From positions 1-9,530 of the forward strand of contig CATEYX010000197.1 of assembly GCA_949511925.1 (NCBI GenBank): a stretch of DNA of 9,530 nucleotides. The letters are read 5' to 3'. The notes under the pieces were generated by a model. That model had not been told where the DNA came from. It saw nothing but the letters and a program-made list of their open reading frames with translations, and ran no database searches. The position numbers and the translations under genes were made by a program. Source of the stretch: Cryomorphaceae bacterium. Lineage in GTDB: Bacteria; Bacteroidota; Bacteroidia; Flavobacteriales; BACL11. Each line of letters starts with the position of its first letter. Position 1 is the first letter of the stretch. Shown piece after piece: positions 1-6,758 of this stretch.

Positions 1-186
1 CAATATCCTATAAAAATAAAAAGTGTAAAGTTGGAGCGTACTCCAATTATTGAAGGTACACTTTTAGGAATTAAAGGACAATACTTATTATTAGATGGGG
101 ATAGAGTTTTTAATATTCGCTCGCATGAAGGTTTTATTTCTATTTTTAGCCAGCAAGAAACCCTTCAACAGGGCTTGTTATTTTAA
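1..186 (+). CDS. DUF2797-family protein, C-terminal end (5' truncated)
   Basis: The left edge cuts this gene; 61 codons in frame 1 remain before a TAA stop. The visible part contains the segment GIKGQYLLLDGDRVFNIRSH. From memory this closely resembles the conserved C-terminal block of DUF2797 proteins, which have a 'GIKGQYL..D....N.R.H.G' pattern and are common in Bacteroidota. The family is poorly characterised and I assign no reaction. The last dozen residues, rich in Gln, look like a lineage-specific tail. The stop codon lies inside the 3' end of sppA on the other strand, so the two genes converge and overlap by nine bases with no room for a terminator between them. The family call rests on a short fragment. 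The reading frame itself is well supported by its uninterrupted course and conserved-looking sequence. Confidence 0.7.
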   Translation, partial: QYPIKIKSVKLERTPIIEGTLLGIKGQYLLLDGDRVFNIRSHEGFISIFSQQETLQQGLLF

Positions 187-1938
187 TTCCATAATAAAAG
201 GAACTCTTGCCTGAATTCTATCTCCTTTAAGTAATTCTTCAATCGGCTCAGTCATTTGAGTTGTGAAGCCGAACTTAGATAGAATTAGATCTGAAATACT
301 AGCTTCTACACCCAGTTTTAAGGAAAGCTCTTCAAACGGATTTTTCTTCTTAGGTAACGAGATAATTCTATAGTCTTCTAGTTTTGCCAAATAAGCAGCA
401 ATGTCAATAGCTTTTTCAAGTCCTCCATAAGTGTCAATTAATCCAATTTCTTTAGCATCATAACCTGTCCAAACTCGCCCTTGCCCAATTTCATCTACTG
501 CTCTTGTATTCATAGCTCTCCCTTCTCCTACTTTAGTAATAAAACCAATGTACATATCAGATACACTTTTTTGTAATTTATTTTTTTCAAAAGTTGATAG
601 TGGTCTATTGACGCCCATGTCAGCATATTTCCCTGTATTAACCGTATCAATTGTAATGCCTAATTTATTTTTGTAAAATTTACTTAGGTTAGGAATCATC
701 CCAAATACACCGATTGAGCCTGTCAGTGTTGTCGGGTTAGCAACTATACTATCAGCAGCACAGGCAATATAATATCCCCCACTTGCAGCATAATCACCCA
801 TTGAAACAACTAAGGGTTTTTCGGCTTTTGCTAAAATTGTTTCTCTCCAAATCACATCTGAAGCTAAGGCGCTTCCACCCGGAGAGTTTATTCTAAGGAC
901 AATGGCTTTTACATTTTTATCTTCTCTTGCTTTTTTTATTGCTGCAGAAGTACTTATTGAGCCTATACTTTTCTCATCACCTTTACCGGATTTAATGCCG
1001 CCTGTTGCGTAAACAACAGCAATTTTATTTCTACTAATTTCTTTCTTTTCCTCTTTTACGTGTGAGTACTTGCTTAAAGTAACAATGGATAATTTTTCTG
1101 CTCCCACTAAACTCTTTAGCGTGTCTTCTAATTGATCTTGATATAAAAGTGCATCTACATACTTATAGTCAACACAAGATTTTGCATTTTCAAGAATTAA
1201 AGTATTGGCATGTTGCTGTACCTCTTTTAAAGTTAATCCTCTTTGATTAGCAATACTATCCATAATATTGTCACTAAAAGAATTTAGCAATAATTGCATT
1301 TGCTCTCTATTAGCAATACTCATTTTATCTAAGATATAGGGTTCAACAGCACCTTTATATTTTCCATGACGTATTATTTGGACATCAATATCTAATTTCT
1401 CAAAAAGTCCTTTATAGAACATAATTCCTGCTGAAAGCCCCTTTAATTCTACTATTCCTTCAGGGTTTAAAAAAACTGTATTAGCCACTGATGAGAGATA
1501 ATAAGCTGCTTGGTTGTATACTTCCGAATAAGCAATAATGGGCTTCCCTGTTTGTTTGAACTCAAGAAGTTTGTTTCTAATTTCTTCTATTTGCGATAAG
1601 CCTGCACTTACATAAGGTGTATTGATATAAATGGCTTTAATATTCTGATCTGTTTTTGCTTTTTCAATGTTATCCAATACTTGCTTTAATGCTATAGTTT
1701 TAGGTAAGTCACCAGAAAAGTTCAGTCCTTCAAAAGGGTTTTCTGAAGTACGTTCAACTACTGAAAGTTCAGCAAGGTTTATTTTTAGTATGCTATTTTC
1801 TTTTACTTTGACTTCCTTTTCATTATTTAGTGAAGAGATGCTGAAACTCACAATACCAATAAAAAGCAAAACAATTACAAACACGGCCAATACCATTCCA
1901 ACAATGGTAGATAATACATTTTTTAAAAAAGATTTCAT
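178..1938 (-). CDS. sppA: Signal peptide peptidase SppA, 67-kDa type (protease IV, family S49)
   Basis: This 586-residue membrane-anchored serine protease is expected to degrade signal peptides left in the membrane after secretion. A basic N-terminus precedes one strongly hydrophobic segment at about residues 10-34, leaving the rest outside the cytoplasmic membrane. The protein has the tandem S49 layout of the long SppA class: an N-terminal domain (about 80-280) and a C-terminal domain (about 303-525). By alignment with E. coli SppA, the general base is Lys195 in GKYKGAVEP (E. coli Lys209) and the nucleophile is Ser386 in GDYAASGGYY (E. coli Ser409). RINSPGGS (349-356) and TGSIGVFG (406-413) are further S49 hallmarks. 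The length is near the roughly 600 residues usual for this class, and no key residue is missing. The ATG at 1938 gives a proper membrane anchor. The gene is divergent from folK and converges with the DUF2797 gene. Confidence 0.96.
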   Translation of the reverse strand: MKSFLKNVLSTIVGMVLAVFVIVLLFIGIVSFSISSLNNEKEVKVKENSILKINLAELSVVERTSENPFEGLNFSGDLPKTIALKQVLDNIEKAKTDQNIKAIYINTPYVSAGLSQIEEIRNKLLEFKQTGKPIIAYSEVYNQAAYYLSSVANTVFLNPEGIVELKGLSAGIMFYKGLFEKLDIDVQIIRHGKYKGAVEPYILDKMSIANREQMQLLLNSFSDNIMDSIANQRGLTLKEVQQHANTLILENAKSCVDYKYVDALLYQDQLEDTLKSLVGAEKLSIVTLSKYSHVKEEKKEISRNKIAVVYATGGIKSGKGDEKSIGSISTSAAIKKAREDKNVKAIVLRINSPGGSALASDVIWRETILAKAEKPLVVSMGDYAASGGYYIACAADSIVANPTTLTGSIGVFGMIPNLSKFYKNKLGITIDTVNTGKYADMGVNRPLSTFEKNKLQKSVSDMYIGFITKVGEGRAMNTRAVDEIGQGRVWTGYDAKEIGLIDTYGGLEKAIDIAAYLAKLEDYRIISLPKKKNPFEELSLKLGVEASISDLILSKFGFTTQMTEPIEELLKGDRIQARVPFIMELK

Positions 1939-1957
1939 AGATATATTTTAGATTTTG

Positions 1958-1965
1958 TAAAATTA
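1958..1965 (-). promoter_or_regulatory. Possible sppA -7 box (7 of 8 match)
   Basis: On the minus strand this reads TAATTTTA, one mismatch from the Bacteroidota -7 consensus TAnnTTTG. It lies 19 bases upstream of the sppA ATG. No TTTG-like -33 element is seen at the expected distance. In such AT-rich DNA a single 7/8 match is weak evidence. Confidence 0.25.
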
Positions 1966-1998
1966 AGCTATTTAAAAGAGTTTTTCATAGTTTCTTTT

Positions 1999-2006
1999 TA
2001 TATTTG
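1999..2006 (+). promoter_or_regulatory. Probable folK-operon promoter, -7 box
   Basis: TATATTTG is a full match to the Bacteroidota -7 consensus TAnnTTTG. It would place the transcript start near 2013, about ten bases before the folK ATG. No convincing -33 TTTG is present 19-21 bases upstream. The 85-base sppA-folK gap holds nothing else I recognise. Confidence 0.5.
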
Positions 2007-2023
2007 GGACTTTAATAATAGAT

Positions 2024-2509
2024 ATGAATATAGTTTTTTTGCAATTAGGAAGTAATCTTGGAGATAGAGAGCTATTATTGAAAGATTCAATCACAGCAAT
2101 TGAAAACAGAGTTGGTGATGTTGTTGAATTTTCAAAAGTTTATGAAAGCGCTCCATGGAGAGTTGAAGGGCAAGAGAATTATCTGAATCAGATACTAAAA
2201 GTAAGAACAGCATTATTATCTGATGAAATATTATCGATTGTACTTGATATTGAAAAGCAACTAGGAAGAATACGACTTGAAAGGTGGGGAGAACGACTTA
2301 TTGATATTGATATTATTTTTTATAACGATTCTATCATTGAAACTCCAGATTTATGCATTCCTCACAAGCATTTACATGAGCGGATGTTTGTACTTACGCC
2401 ATTACATAATATTGCGCCAGAAATGGTTCATCCAAAATACAATAAAACAATAGAAGAATTATTGAATATGTGTACGGATACCGAATTAGTAAAAGAGTAT
2501 GCACTATAA
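2024..2509 (+). CDS. folK: 2-amino-4-hydroxy-6-hydroxymethyldihydropteridine diphosphokinase (HPPK)
   Basis: This cytoplasmic folate-pathway enzyme transfers pyrophosphate from ATP to 6-hydroxymethyl-7,8-dihydropterin, making the substrate for dihydropteroate synthase. The 161-residue length is normal for a single-domain HPPK. Visible motifs in order are LQLGSNLGDR (7-15), the pterin-binding stretch YESAPW (40-45) followed by ENYLNQ, and the HPPK signature RWGERLIDIDII (87-98). In that signature Asp94 and Asp96 correspond to the two magnesium-binding aspartates of E. coli HPPK (Asp95 and Asp97), and Arg87 and Arg91 are the conserved basic residues. The segment IPHKHLHERMFVLTPL (112-127) is the usual C-terminal block. 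The ATG at 2024 starts directly before the first beta strand, as in homologues. The reading frame overlaps the next gene, so the two are very probably cotranscribed. Confidence 0.97.
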   Translation: MNIVFLQLGSNLGDRELLLKDSITAIENRVGDVVEFSKVYESAPWRVEGQENYLNQILKVRTALLSDEILSIVLDIEKQLGRIRLERWGERLIDIDIIFYNDSIIETPDLCIPHKHLHERMFVLTPLHNIAPEMVHPKYNKTIEELLNMCTDTELVKEYAL

Positions 2510-3143
2510 GTTTTTAGTTGTTGAAGGTAATATTGGGGTGGGAAAAACTTCCTTGGCAAGTATGCTTGCTAAGGAATATCAAGCTCGTTTAATTTTGGAG
2601 TCCTTTGAAGAAAATCCTTTTTTGCCAAAATTTTATAAGGATCCAGAAAATCATGCATTTCCTTTAGAGCTTTTTTTTATGGCAGAGCGTTATCATCAGC
2701 TTAAAAATCAAAAGGAACAAGATTTGTTTAGGCCGATTACTATTGCTGATTATTTTTTCGTAAAATCTAAATTGTTTGCGCAAAATAATTTGAAAAAAGA
2801 TGAACAGCAATTATTCAATAATTTATTTGAGATTATGCTTTCTTCATTACCTAAACCTGATTTGTTAATATACTTGTATTCAAATGTTGATCGTTTGCAA
2901 CATAACATTAAGAAAAGAGGTAGAGATTTTGAACAAGAAATTACTGATGAATATTTGCAAAATATTCAAAATAAGTATTTGGATTATCTGAGAAAGCAGA
3001 ATCATTTCCCAGTGCTTTTACTTGATATTTCTAAGGTTGACTTTAAGGAAGATGAAAAAGTATATTCAAGAATAAAACAGTTATTAGAAAACCCCTATGC
3101 ATTAGGCGTTCATCAATTCAACTTAGCTGAGCCAATGTTGTAA
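2499..3143 (+). CDS. Deoxynucleoside kinase (dCK/dGK-like)
   Basis: This 214-residue P-loop kinase belongs to the deoxynucleoside kinase family, which phosphorylates salvaged deoxynucleosides with an NTP in the cytoplasm. The Walker A motif is GNIGVGKT (10-17). It is followed by ESFEENPFL (34-42), where Glu34 is the likely catalytic acid; ELFFMAERYHQ (57-67), a substrate-pocket stretch; and an arginine-containing LID region, KKRGRDFEQEI (138-148). The usual (D/E)RS motif seems to be replaced by ADYFFVKS (83-90). Which base is used (dA, dG, dC) cannot be read from the sequence. The ATG lies inside the last codons of folK in another frame (11-base overlap), which suggests translational coupling. 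Folate synthesis and nucleoside salvage both serve DNA precursor supply, though that link is inferred. The 3' end overlaps the convergent sulfotransferase gene by 21 bases. Confidence 0.9.
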   Translation: MHYKFLVVEGNIGVGKTSLASMLAKEYQARLILESFEENPFLPKFYKDPENHAFPLELFFMAERYHQLKNQKEQDLFRPITIADYFFVKSKLFAQNNLKKDEQQLFNNLFEIMLSSLPKPDLLIYLYSNVDRLQHNIKKRGRDFEQEITDEYLQNIQNKYLDYLRKQNHFPVLLLDISKVDFKEDEKVYSRIKQLLENPYALGVHQFNLAEPML

Positions 3144-4025
3144 ATCCTTTCCAATAAGTTTTTCTAACTTCAAAATATCTTCTTTGTAAAAAGTATGTGT
3201 AAGTCTCTTTTTTAATTCTGGGGATAATGGATTTGCATTTTTATAAGCAGAATTAAATATAAACTGAATTATAAAACCAGGAAGGTAGTTACTGAACTGA
3301 ATGTTTGGGATTAAGTTGTAGTACCTAAGTTTCATAATAAATAACCCAAATAATCCCTTAGGCGTTCCTGATACATTGGCTTTCTTGCTGATGTCTGGTA
3401 TAAATGAGTTATCTATATTTAGAAATTTAAAAACCTCTTGTGTTATTTTAACTGGATTTTTAACAAGATCTTCAAAAAGTAAAACTTTTATATTTTCTTT
3501 TGGAAATAAAGTAAAGTATCTTTCGAGTTGTTCAGCATAATAACCTTTGCCTTTGTAATGGTAAAGCGGACTCCAGTTTTCAGCTTTTCGTTCTGTTTCT
3601 TTATTAAAGGCTGTTTCAAAATCAGCTATAGGCTCTCGGTCTGCTCTTCTCGTATGGAGAAAGTTCGAATATGCGCGAGCTACTGGTTGCCTGAGTATTG
3701 CAATAATCTTGGTTTCAGATAGGTGCTGTTGAATTAAGCTAGGACAATCTGTATTTGAAATATAAGCGGGAGAGGCTTCTCCAATTGCTTTTTCATTTTT
3801 TACTGCATCAAAAAGTGGGTAATACTCTTCAAATGTAGTTATCTTCTTTGTTTTTCTCCCAAGCACTTTGAAATCATTCTTTTTTTGAAAATTATTAAAA
3901 AACATAGGTTCTTTAATAGTTGTCATGAATACATCCGGATGTTGCTTTAAGTAAGTGTAAAGTGATGTGGTTGCCGCCTTCATAGCGCCAATAATGATAA
4001 AATTTGGTTTTTTTTGTTGACTCAT
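3123..4025 (-). CDS. PAPS-dependent sulfotransferase family protein
   Basis: This 300-residue protein resembles the carbohydrate (heparan-sulfate type) sulfotransferases, which move a sulfuryl group from PAPS to an acceptor hydroxyl or amine. Numbering is from the ATG at 4025. The 5'-phosphosulfate loop is GAMKAATTSLY (13-23), with Lys16 the conserved lysine. GEASPAY (82-88) carries the likely catalytic base Glu83. The 3'-phosphate motif is AILRQPVARAYSNF (109-122), with Arg112 and Ser120 the expected ligands. There is no signal peptide or membrane segment, so it probably works in the cytoplasm. The acceptor is unknown; a glycan or envelope lipid headgroup is possible. The frame can be extended to a TTG at 4031, but that codon sits in the terminator U-tract, so the ATG is preferred. 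The gene follows the OmpA-TPR lipoprotein gene on the same strand and converges with the kinase gene. Confidence 0.9.
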   Translation of the reverse strand: MSQQKKPNFIIIGAMKAATTSLYTYLKQHPDVFMTTIKEPMFFNNFQKKNDFKVLGRKTKKITTFEEYYPLFDAVKNEKAIGEASPAYISNTDCPSLIQQHLSETKIIAILRQPVARAYSNFLHTRRADREPIADFETAFNKETERKAENWSPLYHYKGKGYYAEQLERYFTLFPKENIKVLLFEDLVKNPVKITQEVFKFLNIDNSFIPDISKKANVSGTPKGLFGLFIMKLRYYNLIPNIQFSNYLPGFIIQFIFNSAYKNANPLSPELKKRLTHTFYKEDILKLEKLIGKDLQHWLS

Positions 4026-4029
4026 ATTC

Positions 4030-4063
4030 AAAAAAATAACCCCTTCTTTTGAAAGGGGTTATT
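4030..4063 (-). terminator. Intrinsic terminator after the OmpA-TPR lipoprotein gene
   Basis: Read on the minus strand, a perfect 11-bp stem, AATAACCCCTT paired with AAGGGGTTATT (arms 4053-4063 and 4035-4045), encloses a 7-base loop and runs into seven consecutive T's (4036-4030). It begins 25 bases after the lipoprotein stop codon. The plus-strand side lacks a T-run, so it acts in the minus direction. It ends only four bases before the sulfotransferase ATG. Confidence 0.88.
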
Positions 4064-4088
4064 CATATTTTATTCGCTTAAGGCTTTC

Positions 4089-5750
4089 TTATTTTGTTAA
4101 AGCGATAAAAGCTTCATTTGTTCTTAAATTTACAAATTCTAAATCAATAGTTGCCTCTGCTTTATAGTTTGCATTTGCAGTAATAGCATTTGTTAAGTTG
4201 CTAATTACAGCATCATTTTCCCCTGATCTTGCAGCAGTAATTGCATTTAAATAATGACAAGCAGCAGTAGCTTCTTTGCAAGTTGAATTTTTGCCATTCA
4301 AAACTTGTGCTAAGACAGCATTATGTGATTTTCCATTTTTGAAAAATCTTGCTGCTTTTTTGTATTCACCCTGTCTTATGTCTAAAGTAGCCTGGTTGAA
4401 TTCAGAAGTATTTGCTTTGTCAAACAGTACTTGAGCATTTGCTAATTCACCAATTCTTGCTGCAATAATTCCTTTATTTGTACATATGTCAGAATTTTCA
4501 CTTGAAATAGATACAGCTTTATTAAGATAAACCATAGCAGTATTTAAGTCTCCATTTGCTATTTGAATGCAGGCGATATTGTTATATCCTCTCCAATCGT
4601 TGTGTAATTCAACAGCTTTATTGTATATGCCTTCCTTTACAGTTTCATCATCAGTTAAAGTTGCTGAGAATAATAATTCTTTTACATCTAAAACTTCAGG
4701 AGTTGTTGTTGAAAGTGTAGCAATTTCTTCGTCAGTTCTTTTTGGTTCGAACGAACGAATTACGATAATAGCTTTTCTTAATTGCGGTAAAACATCCCCC
4801 TCAAGTGCATCATAAATTTCAGCTAAATCTCTTATTTGTCGCTCTCTTAATTCTAAATCTTCAACAGAATTTACAATTTTATTAATTCTTCTTTTGTCTT
4901 TTATATCAGATGCTTGTACTAAAGATTCAAATCCTGCCCAATCTTCTCCAATTGAAGTTTCAGTATATAATTCAGTATTTCTTGCTCCATCTAATTTTAA
5001 AGTACGTAATAATCTTTTAGTATAACTAAGTGTACTTTTCATTCTATTGTCCGAAACATTATCATTCATGTTTACTGACCCTTCAGGAGAGGCAAAAGAT
5101 TTAATTTCAATAGAATGTGTTTTGTATCCATTTTTAGCAAATGCTGTTAATTTCTTAATGTCTCCGTCACTTTTTTCAGTTGTTCTGATATTCGCTTGAT
5201 TTACTAAAAAATAGATAGTAGCTGTTTCTTCTAAAATAGTTTCATGCTCGTAGCCATGATTGTCGTTTGCTAATTCTTCATTGTCCAACACTCTTGTTGA
5301 TGTTGCAATTACACCATTTGCAATATTGATAGGGCCTAATACTTTTTCCTTATCTTTTAATTTTGCAGTAGCTCTTAATTCTAATGTAGAATTCATCATA
5401 TCTGCATTATATTTGATAGCGTCTTGATAGTTAAAGTTACCTCCAGTAGCTTTAAAAATGGTAGCTTCACCTCCTGTTGCTTCTTCACCTTGAATAGTAA
5501 TGGTTTTAAAAGCAGTTTCGCCATTAGCGTATACTAATACTGGAGTAAAATCAACAGTTGCTTTTTTTGCGAAATAGTTTTCTGCAAAAGTTGCATCTAG
5601 TGTTAGTGTTACATTGCCAGCGTGTGTTTGTAAAGTTGAAGGTGTTACAGTGTAGCTTACTGTTTCATATTTACTTGCCATATTGTTTAATCCACAACTA
5701 CTCATTGCAGTAGCTAAAATTAAAATGTAAAATATTTTTGAAAGTCCCAT
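4089..5750 (-). CDS. Lipoprotein with OmpA-like domain and TPR-like repeats
   Basis: The N-terminus is a short lipoprotein signal peptide ending in the lipobox-like AMSSC, so Cys19 is the probable lipidated residue and the mature protein should sit in the outer membrane facing the periplasm. Residues about 28-155 form a beta-rich region (SYTVTP..., VLVYANGETA, ATSTRVL). As I remember them, Bacteroidia proteins of this architecture share that region. Residues about 177-265 form an OmpA_C-like domain: IYFLVNQANIR, a central helix, then IEIKSFASPEGSVN, the Bacteroidota variant (S.ASPEG..N....R) of a fold that often binds peptidoglycan. After a charged helical linker, TPR-like helix pairs cover about 385-470 (WRGYNNIACIQIANGDLNTA, NKGIIAARIGELANA) and perhaps 497-530. 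A structural or scaffold role at the envelope is inferred. The gene is divergent from a beta-barrel gene and is followed by a terminator. Confidence 0.85.
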   Translation of the reverse strand: MGLSKIFYILILATAMSSCGLNNMASKYETVSYTVTPSTLQTHAGNVTLTLDATFAENYFAKKATVDFTPVLVYANGETAFKTITIQGEEATGGEATIFKATGGNFNYQDAIKYNADMMNSTLELRATAKLKDKEKVLGPINIANGVIATSTRVLDNEELANDNHGYEHETILEETATIYFLVNQANIRTTEKSDGDIKKLTAFAKNGYKTHSIEIKSFASPEGSVNMNDNVSDNRMKSTLSYTKRLLRTLKLDGARNTELYTETSIGEDWAGFESLVQASDIKDKRRINKIVNSVEDLELRERQIRDLAEIYDALEGDVLPQLRKAIIVIRSFEPKRTDEEIATLSTTTPEVLDVKELLFSATLTDDETVKEGIYNKAVELHNDWRGYNNIACIQIANGDLNTAMVYLNKAVSISSENSDICTNKGIIAARIGELANAQVLFDKANTSEFNQATLDIRQGEYKKAARFFKNGKSHNAVLAQVLNGKNSTCKEATAACHYLNAITAARSGENDAVISNLTNAITANANYKAEATIDLEFVNLRTNEAFIALTK

Positions 5751-5780
5751 CTCGTTGTTTTGTTTGATTTATAATTACTG

Positions 5781-5788
5781 CAAAAGTA
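5781..5788 (-). promoter_or_regulatory. Probable promoter of the OmpA-TPR lipoprotein gene, -7 box
   Basis: On the minus strand this reads TACTTTTG, a full match to TAnnTTTG, 30 bases upstream of the ATG at 5750. It predicts a leader of about 24 bases. No TTTG is seen 19-21 bases further upstream, so the -33 element is weak or absent. Confidence 0.5.
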
Positions 5789-5871
5789 AAAAATTATTAA
5801 AGATTTTTAGGTGTATAGTTGTAGGTTTTACAAAATAGTTGTTAGTAATTCTAATTTATATTAAATTTTGT

Positions 5872-5879
5872 TAAATTTG
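5872..5879 (+). promoter_or_regulatory. Probable promoter of the outer-membrane barrel gene, -7 box
   Basis: TAAATTTG is a full match to TAnnTTTG, 20 bases before the ATG at 5900. The leader that follows is A-rich, as often seen in Bacteroidota translation starts. No good -33 TTTG lies at the usual spacing. The 83 bases between this box and the opposite-strand box at 5781-5788 hold no gene or clear repeat. Confidence 0.5.
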
Positions 5880-5899
5880 CTTAAAATAAAAATTACATT

Positions 5900-6748
5900 A
5901 TGAAAAATAAATTATCATTAATTATAGCTGTTTCAGTTCTGTCATGCAGCTTAGTATCAGCACAAAATGACAAGATACTTAAAGATTGGTCAATTGGCTT
6001 TAATTCTGGTATGACTCAGTTTGATGGAGATATAAGGCAGTATGATTATTTTTCATCTAAACAAACAGGAAATGCTTATCAGGATTCAGATTTCAAAGAA
6101 TTAAGATCAGCATATTCCTTTAGTTTAGAAAAGAAAATTGATAAAAATCTTTCAATCAGTATAGAAAATATTTCTGGTGAGTTTGCTGGTCTAAGACGAC
6201 CAAATGAATATGTAGGTTATAAAGTTTATGCCCCTTATTCAAATGGAAGCTCATCTGTCTTACCGGGTAGCCCAGGTTATTTTAATAATGGAGATAAATT
6301 TGTTACCTCTTTTAATGAAACTGATGTATTATTAAATTATAACGTAAGTTCTAGAATTTCAAAGTTGATTAAAAAAGAAATTCCTGAAAATATTTCTATT
6401 ATTGTTAAAATGGGGTTTGGATACAATGTGTTTAGAAGTTTGAGAACAGATTTATATAACGATAATTATATATATAGTTTTGGCTATGAAGAGCTTACTA
6501 AAAATGAATCAGATGATCCTGTGTCTGAATCTGTTATTGTTGGGGGTGCTAAATTAAAGTATGAATTCGAAAAGGGTATAAGTTTAATATTAGATTACAC
6601 CGTTAGAGTTAGTAATTCAGATAAATGGGACTCATCAATTATGGAAGGTGGACAGGGTAAGGATAGATTCTCTTTCCTATCACTTGGACTAGCTTATGAT
6701 TTAGGTGAAATCAATAAAACTAAAGAAATCATTAAAGCTAAAGATTAA
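5900..6748 (+). CDS. Predicted outer-membrane beta-barrel protein
   Basis: This 282-residue exported protein starts with a signal peptide (basic MKNK, hydrophobic LSLIIAVSVL) and a likely signal peptidase I cut after Ala21 in VSAQ, an ending common in Bacteroidota. The first mature strand, WSIGFNSGMTQFDGDIRQYDYF (split here as WSIGFNSGMT and QFDGDIRQYDYF), resembles the 'G...G...F.GDI' opening of Bacteroidota OmpA-type N-terminal barrels. Further alternating-pattern strands include YSFSLEKKI, LSISIENISGEFAGL, ISIIVKMGFGYNVF, KLKYEFEKGISLILDYTVRV and FSFLSLGLAYDLG, consistent with about eight strands. Unlike full OmpA proteins, it has no C-terminal peptidoglycan-binding domain and ends in a short charged tail. 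Ligand and role are unknown. The upstream divergent lipoprotein carries an OmpA-like domain, so a functional partnership is possible but unproven. Cys16 makes a poor alternative lipobox. Confidence 0.8.
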   Translation: MKNKLSLIIAVSVLSCSLVSAQNDKILKDWSIGFNSGMTQFDGDIRQYDYFSSKQTGNAYQDSDFKELRSAYSFSLEKKIDKNLSISIENISGEFAGLRRPNEYVGYKVYAPYSNGSSSVLPGSPGYFNNGDKFVTSFNETDVLLNYNVSSRISKLIKKEIPENISIIVKMGFGYNVFRSLRTDLYNDNYIYSFGYEELTKNESDDPVSESVIVGGAKLKYEFEKGISLILDYTVRVSNSDKWDSSIMEGGQGKDRFSFLSLGLAYDLGEINKTKEIIKAKD

Positions 6749-6758
6749 CTATCTCTAA

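Noticed and set aside
1667..1951. 94-codon open frame on the + strand opposite the 5' end of sppA
   Set aside because: It is antisense to the conserved N-terminal part of sppA, has no recognisable domain, and is a by-product of that gene's codon pattern.
3528..3722. 64-codon open frame on the + strand inside the sulfotransferase gene
   Set aside because: It lies opposite a well-supported coding region, has Cys/Phe-rich composition unlike a real protein, and has no promoter.
4026..4031. TTG start for the sulfotransferase two codons upstream of the ATG
   Set aside because: The TTG is in the T-run of the terminator and adds only two residues; the ATG at 4025 is the simpler start.
4567..4815. 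82-codon open frame on the + strand inside the lipoprotein gene
   Set aside because: It is antisense to the TPR-containing coding region, with no homology I recognise and Ser/Val-rich shadow composition.
5911..5947. Lipobox ending at Cys16 of the barrel protein
   Set aside because: The sequence V-L-S-C has a poor residue at -2, while the downstream VSAQ site is a typical signal peptidase I cut; beta-barrels are not normally lipoproteins.
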